A DNA stretch of 5,822 bases from Acidobacteriota bacterium (lineage in GTDB: Bacteria > Acidobacteriota > Blastocatellia > Pyrinomonadales > Pyrinomonadaceae), in assembly GCA_029862725.1 (NCBI GenBank), contig JAOTWT010000219.1, forward strand, positions 1-5,822, written 5' to 3'. A model generated the notes under the pieces. That model made no database searches. It saw only the letters and a list, made by a program, of their open reading frames with translations, and had not been told where the DNA came from. Positions 1-4,700 of this stretch are shown here, piece by piece. The translations under genes and the position numbers were made by a program. Numbering within the stretch: position 1 is the stretch's first letter; every line of letters starts with the position of its first letter.

Positions 1-1
1 A

Positions 2-85
2 ACTGAAATACTGATGGGAACCGTCGGCGGTAGCCGATGGCGAACTGGAAAACTAATGGGAACCGTCGGCGGTAGCCGATGGCAG
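2..85 (+). repeat. Two tandem 42-bp units, each containing a GC-rich hairpin
   Basis: Two adjacent 42-bp units (2-43 and 44-85) match at 37 of 42 positions by eye. A 28-bp core is identical in both (14-41 and 56-83). Inside each core, ccgtcggc and gccgatgg (21-28/33-40 and 63-70/75-82) form an 8-bp stem with one G-U pair and a GGTA loop. The array may continue left of the window. The period is a multiple of three, so a reading frame would be preserved. This could be a REP-like intergenic palindrome, or a repeat inside the 3' end of a gene. The sequence alone does not decide. Confidence 0.85.
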
Positions 86-142
86 CCGCAAATGTCTTCG
101 ATGCCGTATAACGGACTCGACCTCAACGGTTTAGTGGTGTAA
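2..142 (+). other. Frame open from the left edge, possibly the 3' end of a truncated gene
   Basis: The frame starting at base 2 is open from the window edge to TAA at 140-142. It would encode two copies of a 14-residue unit sharing LMGTVGGSRW, followed by a non-repeating tail ending DLNGLVV. The other two + frames stop within the first 14 bases. Against coding, one - strand frame across the same stretch is also open, and the units form hairpins, as non-coding repetitive elements do. No domain is recognised. It may be the C-terminus of a repeat protein or a chance open frame through a repeat, and the latter seems more likely. Confidence 0.25.
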
Positions 143-150
143 ATGGCGCA

Positions 151-165
151 CGGGCATTCTGCCCG
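151..165. repeat. Short perfect hairpin, REP-like
   Basis: The arms cgggca (151-156) and tgcccg (160-165) form a perfect 6-bp stem with a 3-base loop. No T-run follows on either strand within a few bases, so it is not a canonical intrinsic terminator. It lies between the open frame ending at 142 and the membrane protein gene. It could be a single copy of a dispersed palindrome, but only one copy is present in the window. The rest of 143-238 shows no convincing promoter and no strong Shine-Dalgarno sequence. Confidence 0.4.
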
Positions 166-238
166 AACGATCGCTTGCGTTCAAAAGTCTGGTACACCCA
201 GAGCACGGAAATCCTAAATCGAACCGGGTAAACTGAGA

Positions 239-1312
239 ATGGCGACAGCTTTAAATACAAAGCAAGAAATCAATGGTCAATGGTCACGGAAAAATCCTTG
301 GCTTTTTTCACGAACAACGGATCTCGCGGTGTTCCTGGGAAGCGCCGTTGCGTCGCTGTTTCTGCTCGCGCTCGGGTGGCAGCTTGGCCTCATCGATGGT
401 GAGACACCCGGTTGGACATGGATTACCGCGATACTGATGGTCGATGTCGCACATGTCTGGTCGACCAGTTTTCGCACTTACTTCGACACCGAGGAGCTAA
501 AAAGCCGTTTGTGGTTATATCTCCTGGTCCCGTCACTCGGTTACTTGTTTGGAGTACTGCTTTACAGCGAAGGGCGCATGGTCTTCTGGCGAATTCTTGC
601 TTATATTGCTGTCTTTCACTTCGTAAGACAGCAATACGGATGGGTCGCACTCTATCGAAGAAAAGGAGGCGAGACATCGAAGTTTTCTTATTGGATCGAT
701 ACTGCAGCGATATATATCTCGACAATTTATCCACTTTCTTTTTGGATGACATCCGGGCAACGCAACTTCAACTGGTTTGTCGAGGGGGATTTTGCCGTTA
801 TTCCGCAGTTAGTGGAAACACTCCTTTTCCCGTTCTATATCGTCGCGCTCGTGCTTTATTTCGGAAAATCGGTCTACCAGTACTATAAATATGGCTTACT
901 TACAATTGGTAAGGATATCGTAGTCGCGACAACCGCGATCTGTTGGTATGTCGGAATTGTCGCCCTCAACTCGGATTATGCTTTTACAGTGACGAATGTG
1001 ATTATTCACGGCGTCCCGTACTTTGCCTTGATATACTTATATGCCAGGTCGCGCCGCAAAAATGCGAATAGAATTTACAGGGGTCTCTCCTCCAATTGGA
1101 TCGTTTTTCTGGCGACACTCTGGTTGTTTGCATACTTCGAAGAACTGGTTTGGCATAAAGGTGTCTGGCACGAAAAATCCTGGTTGTTCGGTGCGTTCTG
1201 GGATTTGGAAGGGTGGAAAATGTACATCGTCCCTTTGCTGGCTGTTCCGCAAATAACGCATTATGTGCTCGATGGTTTTATATGGAAGCGGAAGTATAAT
1301 CAATTCTTATGA
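239..1312 (+). CDS. Polytopic membrane protein of unknown function with intramembrane histidines
   Basis: This 357-residue protein is not one I can assign to a named family. It is strongly hydrophobic, with about nine or ten predicted membrane segments near residues 29-51, 59-76, 90-109, 114-133, 151-170, 189-209, 226-243, 247-268, 286-301 and 326-346. It contains 21 tryptophans, about 6 percent. Several histidines lie in or beside membrane segments: H72 in DVAHVW, H127 in FHFVRQQYGW, H257 in IIHGVPY, and H341 in QITHYVLDGFIWK. H306 and H311 sit in a loop. Histidines placed this way recall membrane metal enzymes such as desaturase-like or Brp/Blh carotenoid-cleavage proteins, but spacing and motifs do not let me claim membership. 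The N-terminus is not a cleavable signal peptide. The start at 239 is the first ATG that keeps the N-terminal region, and the Shine-Dalgarno sequence before it is weak. The stop overlaps the downstream lipoprotein gene by four bases, indicating an operon. Coding status is secure; function is open. Confidence 0.88.
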   Translation: MATALNTKQEINGQWSRKNPWLFSRTTDLAVFLGSAVASLFLLALGWQLGLIDGETPGWTWITAILMVDVAHVWSTSFRTYFDTEELKSRLWLYLLVPSLGYLFGVLLYSEGRMVFWRILAYIAVFHFVRQQYGWVALYRRKGGETSKFSYWIDTAAIYISTIYPLSFWMTSGQRNFNWFVEGDFAVIPQLVETLLFPFYIVALVLYFGKSVYQYYKYGLLTIGKDIVVATTAICWYVGIVALNSDYAFTVTNVIIHGVPYFALIYLYARSRRKNANRIYRGLSSNWIVFLATLWLFAYFEELVWHKGVWHEKSWLFGAFWDLEGWKMYIVPLLAVPQITHYVLDGFIWKRKYNQFL

Positions 1313-1893
1313 GATTCTTTCTGATCGCTTTAATTCTAGTCGTGGGAATGAACGGATGCGGGGGAAGCGACCCTGACGACCCGGGAATACTCTCCCTGTC
1401 CAGCGACCGCGATAAGGCGATTGAATTGGTTGAAGACGCAAACGAAGACCTCAAGCGTATAAGGGTGCTTTACAGGGAGAACAATTCAAAGGTAAATGAT
1501 CTGAAAACGGCGTTGTCGGCAAATGAGATCGGAAAAGTAAAAAAGATGTCGGACGACTTATTGCTCGTAATCCTGGACGGCTACGCACTCGCTGAGAGCG
1601 CACAGGAAAAGATCTCGAAGGCCCAGCGTCTGGATATCCACACGGATTTCAAATACTACCTAAGCCTCAAGGAAGAGGGTCTCGCGATGCAGATCAAGGC
1701 GTTTGATTATCGTCGGGATTCGGCGAAGCTTTTCCGGGATAAATTTGGGAGCGACGACAAAACCGCTATGGCGGAAGCCGCGAAGAAGTTTAAGGAAAAC
1801 GAGGCCAATTTCGAAAAAACCATGGCCGAGGCGACAAAGATAAGCCTGCAGGCGGATCAACTTTACAAAGAGGTAAACAACCGTAAAAAGTAA
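1309..1893 (+). CDS. Small predicted lipoprotein, helical, charge-rich
   Basis: This 194-residue protein starts with a short lipoprotein signal: M1-R2, a hydrophobic stretch FFLIALILVVGM, then N-G-C with the putative lipidated cysteine at C17. The box is imperfect (M at -3, N at -2, G at -1), so lipidation is likely but not certain. The residue after the cysteine is glycine, which would favour the outer membrane under the E. coli sorting rule; whether that rule holds here is unknown. From about residue 32 to the end the chain is rich in Lys, Glu, Asp and Ala and looks almost entirely alpha-helical, probably helical bundles or coiled coil, with no catalytic motif. I do not recognise the family. 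Its ATG (1309-1311) overlaps the TGA of the membrane protein gene in an ATGA junction, with no good ribosome binding site of its own. Translational coupling and a shared envelope role are therefore the simplest reading. Confidence 0.87.
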   Translation: MRFFLIALILVVGMNGCGGSDPDDPGILSLSSDRDKAIELVEDANEDLKRIRVLYRENNSKVNDLKTALSANEIGKVKKMSDDLLLVILDGYALAESAQEKISKAQRLDIHTDFKYYLSLKEEGLAMQIKAFDYRRDSAKLFRDKFGSDDKTAMAEAAKKFKENEANFEKTMAEATKISLQADQLYKEVNNRKK

Positions 1894-1921
1894 CGGGGTT
1901 GAAGTTCTTGGTCGTTCAAAG

Positions 1922-2025
1922 AAAGACTAACCGCAGAGACGCAGAATACGCGGAGCTTGCGCGGAGAAACAATCAATCACTCACAGCGAAGTCTCAGCGA
2001 CCTCCGCGCCCCGGCGGTGGATTCT
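1922..2025 (+). repeat. Dispersed imperfect-palindrome repeat, copy 1
   Basis: This is a 104-bp element between the convergent lipoprotein and PDZ genes. It begins aaagactaaccgcagagacg and ends ccggcggtggattct. The ends are imperfect inverted repeats (accgcagag at 1930-1938 against ccccggcggt at 2009-2018). A perfect inner 8-bp pair, gcgcggag (1959-1966) with ctccgcgc (2002-2009), would give a nested hairpin. It aligns end to end with copy 2 at 3167-3265 and shares its left end with copy 3 at 3286-3311. Elements with an accgcRgagacgcag end are, to my recollection, scattered in intergenic spaces of Acidobacteria and some other phyla. Lying between converging genes, the hairpin could act as a two-way terminator, which is inference only. 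Confidence 0.8.
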
Positions 2026-2054
2026 GGCAACCGAAATCGGTTCCCGGTTAGTCT

Positions 2055-3008
2055 CTAGTTCGAATCATCGCGCGTAATCGATTCGTTCCGTTTCAGCTGA
2101 AGCGTTGCTCCGGGTCTCTTGTCGGGAGTCACGCTAATCGTCTGGCGAGCCCGGTCTCTTACCACAGTCAGCACAACCGGCTCTTCGTTGTCCCCGCGCA
2201 TACCGCGGAAGAGATCGGAGTGATTCTTTACCTCTTTACCGTCAATTTCAACGATTACATCTCCGGCGCGAAGTCCGGCCCTTTCGGCAGGACTGTCTTT
2301 TGTGACGTCGTTAATAAGCAGGCCCTTGCCTCCTTCCACTCCAAAATAGTCCCCGAGCTGTTTCGTTAAAGACACGACGCCGACGCCCAGATACCTACCG
2401 GAAAAGAAACTATAAGCGCGTGCGTCGTCAATCTTGAGGCCATCCGGCAACACACGTATTTCGGGAGCAACCGGCATCTCAGGCATAGGTGGAAATTCAA
2501 AATCGGGAGCCATCGGAGGCTCCGGCGCGATCGGTAGCTCTGGAAATACGAAATCTCCGGCGGTGACAAACTGAAGGCCTTTTCGTTTGCCCATAGTAAC
2601 AGGGATCTCAATCTCGGAACCGCCCCGAACTACGGTCAAATTTACTTTATGGTCCGGCGCGACCTCACGAACCATACGCGTGAACTTCCGGGTGCTCGTG
2701 ACTCTTTCACCGTTGAACTCCACGACCACATCGCCTTCCTGGAGGCCGGCCTTCTGCGCGGCCGAATCCTTAATCACCTTCCGAATTGCGACCCCCCTGA
2801 CCTCTGAAAGTCCCAGTTCCTGATAGTTCTCACTCGAAACCTCCTTTAATTCCACCCCTAGATAACCTCCAGAGCCGGCGAGTGCAATTCTGTACATAGA
2901 TTCGGCTTTATCCTTCTCGGTCTTTTCAGCTTTGGGCACTTTTTGGGCGTAGGCCGCCGCGGCGAGAATCGTCGTAAGCAAAACAAAAACAAAAGACTTG
3001 CGGTACAT
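2055..3008 (-). CDS. Exported protein with two PDZ domains and no protease domain
   Basis: This 317-residue protein has a Sec signal peptide (MYRK, hydrophobic core to residue 19, predicted cut after A21 in AYA|Q), so it should act in the periplasm or outside. PDZ domain 1 spans about residues 48-140 (GYLGVEL near 48-54, then AAQKAGLQEGDVVVEFNG). PDZ domain 2 spans about 205-296 (RYLGVGV, then PAERAGLRAGDVIVEIDG). Both carry the carboxylate-binding-loop GYLGV-like motif and the AGL-GDV core typical of HtrA/DegP-type PDZ domains. The linker at about 153-185 is rich in proline, methionine and acidic residues. There is no trypsin-like, S41 or site-2 protease domain, so a scaffold, adaptor or peptide-sensing role is more likely than proteolysis. 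The ATG at 3008 is chosen because it directly follows a perfect AGGAGGT and begins the signal peptide. An in-frame start at 3101 would put 31 non-signal residues in front. The gene stands alone, flanked by dispersed repeats. No promoter is convincing in its leader. Confidence 0.92.
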   Translation of the reverse strand: MYRKSFVFVLLTTILAAAAYAQKVPKAEKTEKDKAESMYRIALAGSGGYLGVELKEVSSENYQELGLSEVRGVAIRKVIKDSAAQKAGLQEGDVVVEFNGERVTSTRKFTRMVREVAPDHKVNLTVVRGGSEIEIPVTMGKRKGLQFVTAGDFVFPELPIAPEPPMAPDFEFPPMPEMPVAPEIRVLPDGLKIDDARAYSFFSGRYLGVGVVSLTKQLGDYFGVEGGKGLLINDVTKDSPAERAGLRAGDVIVEIDGKEVKNHSDLFRGMRGDNEEPVVLTVVRDRARQTISVTPDKRPGATLQLKRNESITRDDSN

Positions 3009-3014
3009 AAAATT

Positions 3015-3021
3015 ACCTCCT
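3015..3021 (-). promoter_or_regulatory. Strong ribosome binding site of the PDZ protein gene
   Basis: On the - strand this reads AGGAGGT, fully complementary to the usual 16S rRNA tail, and is separated by six bases (aatttt) from the ATG at 3008. It is by far the best Shine-Dalgarno sequence before any gene in the window. It fixes the start of the PDZ protein against the longer in-frame alternative at 3101, and suggests high translation. Confidence 0.85.
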
Positions 3022-3166
3022 ATGTTGAAGATTGTGTTTTTATTATTACAGCAGTAGCTATAACGATGGTTGTATAGTTTTTGTTGCGCGAAGGCCCTCA
3101 ATCGGTTGCTTAGCAGTCAAAAAAACAAGTATATCAATTCGGCGAAGATTTATCGATTTTTGGAAA

Positions 3167-3265
3167 AAAGACTTACCGCGGAGACGCAGAACACGCAGAA
3201 GTATCGCTGAGAAAAAAATGTCTCTGCGAAATCTCAGCGACACCCTCGCCTCGGCGGTAGATTCT
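3167..3265 (+). repeat. Dispersed imperfect-palindrome repeat, copy 2
   Basis: This is a 99-bp element, related along its whole length to copy 1 (1922-2025) and in the same orientation. It starts aaagacttaccgcggagacg and ends tcggcggtagattct. The ends pair as accgcggag (3175-3183) with ctcggcggt (3250-3258), with one mismatch in nine. Inside, tcgctgaga (3204-3212) pairs perfectly with tctcagcga (3232-3240). The paired inner arms differ in sequence from copy 1 but pairing is kept, suggesting that structure is what is conserved. It lies upstream of the PDZ gene and downstream of the aminotransferase gene. The neighbouring 3022-3166 is AT-rich and has no recognisable gene. Confidence 0.8.
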
Positions 3266-3285
3266 TAATAATTAGAAAGCGATTC

Positions 3286-3311
3286 ACCGCGGAGACGCAG
3301 AATGCGCTGAG
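3286..3311 (+). repeat. Dispersed repeat, copy 3, left end only
   Basis: The 26 bases from 3286 match the left end of copies 1 and 2 (accgcggagacgcagaatgc), in the same orientation, and start only about 20 bp after copy 2 ends. No matching right end (cggcggtRgattct) follows before the aminotransferase stop codon at 3351-3353. This is either a truncated copy or the remains of a partial tandem duplication. Confidence 0.65.
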
Positions 3312-3350
3312 GAATCGTCAGGGGGGCATACGAATAAAAATTCAAGCCGT

Positions 3351-4562
3351 TCAGCGCAGTTTTTCAAACCTCTCTGCAGCCGCTTCGAGTGTCGAGTCTT
3401 TCTTGCAGAAACAGAAGCGCACCTGCTGGCTGCCAAGCGAAGCATCGTGATAAAACGATGAGCCGGGGACCACCGCGACCCCAATATCGCGAATGAGGTA
3501 TTTTGTGAACTCGATATCGTCCGAAAAACCGAATTCCGCGATATCGGCCATTACGTAATAAGCGCCTTCCGGGCTTCCGCACTTGAATCCGACATCCTGT
3601 AAGACAGGGACGATAAAATCGCGCTTTCTTTGGTAGTCTTGCTGCAATTCGGTGTAATAGCTTTTTGGCAAGCTAAGCGCGTAAGCACCTGCTTTTTGAA
3701 GAGGATGCGCTGCCCCGACCGTCAGGAAATCATGAACTTTCCGGATCGCCGATGAAATATCCGGCGGAGCTATGCAGTAGCCCACACGCCAACCAGTTAC
3801 CGAGTAGGTTTTTGAAAGGGAATTGACAACCACCGTGCGTTCACGCATCCCGTCGATCTGCGCCATCGAGATATGCTCGCGCACACCCACGTCGCCCGCT
3901 CCTTGTCCCTGTTCCCCAAATAAAATGTGCTCGTAGATCTCGTCAGTAAAACAGATCGCATCGAACTCGATGCAAAGGCCGGCGAGGAACTCCATTTCAT
4001 CGCGTGTAAAGACCTTGCCGGTCGGGTTATTTGGATTACACAATATGATCGCTTTTGTTTTGTTATTAAACGCGTCGCGCAGGGCATCGCGGTCAAAAGT
4101 CCATCCCGACTCTGAAAATTCGAGCGCGACGTGAACCGGTTTGGCGTCCGAGAGTATCGCGTCCGGCGCATAATTCTCATAGAAAGGCTCGAATACAATC
4201 ACTTCTTCGCCCGGATCGACAGTCGCCATCATTCCGGCGATCATTCCCTCGGTCGATCCGCAAGTTACTGTGATCTCTGTCTCAGGATCGATATCGAGGC
4301 CCAAAAACCAGCTTGTTTTTTCGACGATCGCATCGCGAAAGTCCTTAGTGCCCCACGTGATCGCATACTGGTTAAAGTCTTCCGCGATCGCTTCCTGTGC
4401 GCGTCTTTTGATATCTTCCGGCGCAGCGAAGTCCGGGAATCCCTGACCCAGGTTGACGGCGCCGTATTTCGCCGCCTCGCGTGTCATTTCGCGTATCACC
4501 GATTCGGTGAAGCTTGCGGCTTTTTTTGAAATTCTGTTTTTTGAACGAGTTGGTGTAGTCAT
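3351..4562 (-). CDS. PLP-dependent aminotransferase, class I/II (kynurenine/glutamine/methionine type)
   Basis: This 403-residue fold-type I enzyme transfers the amino group of an amino acid to a 2-oxo acid using pyridoxal phosphate, in the cytoplasm. Numbering from the ATG at 4562, visible signatures are: NLGQGFPDF near 37-45, typical of the KAT/GTK/YbdL branch; NQYA near 64-67; CNPNNPTG near 175-182, with the PLP-contacting asparagine at N179; TDEIYE with D207 and Y210; SLSKTYSVTGWRVGY with the Schiff-base lysine K251; and R382 in QVRFCF for the substrate carboxylate. The catalytic set is complete. After HILFGE there is a glycine-rich loop (about 217-227) that looks around ten residues longer than in typical relatives. 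Likely substrates are glutamine, methionine or aromatic amino acids; the exact one cannot be read. An in-frame TTG at 4571 would add three residues. ATG is preferred on codon alone, since neither start has a clear Shine-Dalgarno sequence. It lies 138 bp downstream of the dehydratase gene on the same strand. Confidence 0.93.
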   Translation of the reverse strand: MTTPTRSKNRISKKAASFTESVIREMTREAAKYGAVNLGQGFPDFAAPEDIKRRAQEAIAEDFNQYAITWGTKDFRDAIVEKTSWFLGLDIDPETEITVTCGSTEGMIAGMMATVDPGEEVIVFEPFYENYAPDAILSDAKPVHVALEFSESGWTFDRDALRDAFNNKTKAIILCNPNNPTGKVFTRDEMEFLAGLCIEFDAICFTDEIYEHILFGEQGQGAGDVGVREHISMAQIDGMRERTVVVNSLSKTYSVTGWRVGYCIAPPDISSAIRKVHDFLTVGAAHPLQKAGAYALSLPKSYYTELQQDYQRKRDFIVPVLQDVGFKCGSPEGAYYVMADIAEFGFSDDIEFTKYLIRDIGVAVVPGSSFYHDASLGSQQVRFCFCKKDSTLEAAAERFEKLR

Positions 4563-4571
4563 CTTGGCCAA

Positions 4572-4577
4572 ATTCTA
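4572..4577 (-). promoter_or_regulatory. Possible -10 box close to the aminotransferase start
   Basis: On the - strand this reads TAGAAT, five of six matches to TATAAT, and ends nine bases before the ATG at 4562. No good -35 hexamer lies 16-18 bases upstream. If used, transcription would begin within a few bases of the ATG, giving an almost leaderless message. That would fit the missing Shine-Dalgarno sequence. A six-base match in AT-rich intergenic DNA is weak evidence. Confidence 0.25.
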
Positions 4578-4700
4578 GCAGATATTCGATTGATTTTGAG
4601 GATACTTGAACCTGCCGGCAATTGAAATCGAAATCCCGGCCGGACCGGAGAGCAAATGGCAGCAATTTCGAAAACAGCTCCTGCTAAAAACTCTTGGGTT

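Noticed and set aside
14..83. CRISPR array
   Set aside because: The two 28-bp identical cores are separated by only 14 bases, too short for spacers, and these are part of a contiguous 42-bp tandem unit. No cas gene is present.
412..888. 158-codon + strand frame inside the membrane protein gene
   Set aside because: It is out of frame within a gene with a clear membrane-protein pattern. Its translation is rich in Arg and Cys with no domain or start signal.
2029..2042. Hairpin aaccga/tcggtt between the convergent genes as an intrinsic terminator
   Set aside because: The stem has only five or six pairs with a tiny loop, and no T-run follows on either strand.
3009..3101. N-terminal extension of the PDZ protein to an in-frame ATG at 3101
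   Set aside because: The extra 31 residues are polar and would precede a normal signal peptide, while the ATG at 3008 has a perfect AGGAGGT six bases upstream.
3797..4198. 133-codon - strand frame inside the aminotransferase gene
   Set aside because: It lies wholly within a gene with a complete catalytic signature, and its Ser/Arg-rich translation shows no motif.
4572..4700. Terminator or small RNA between the dehydratase and aminotransferase genes
   Set aside because: Short GC palindromes around ccggccgg are present, but no stable stem followed by a T-run on the - strand and no defined RNA structure can be drawn.
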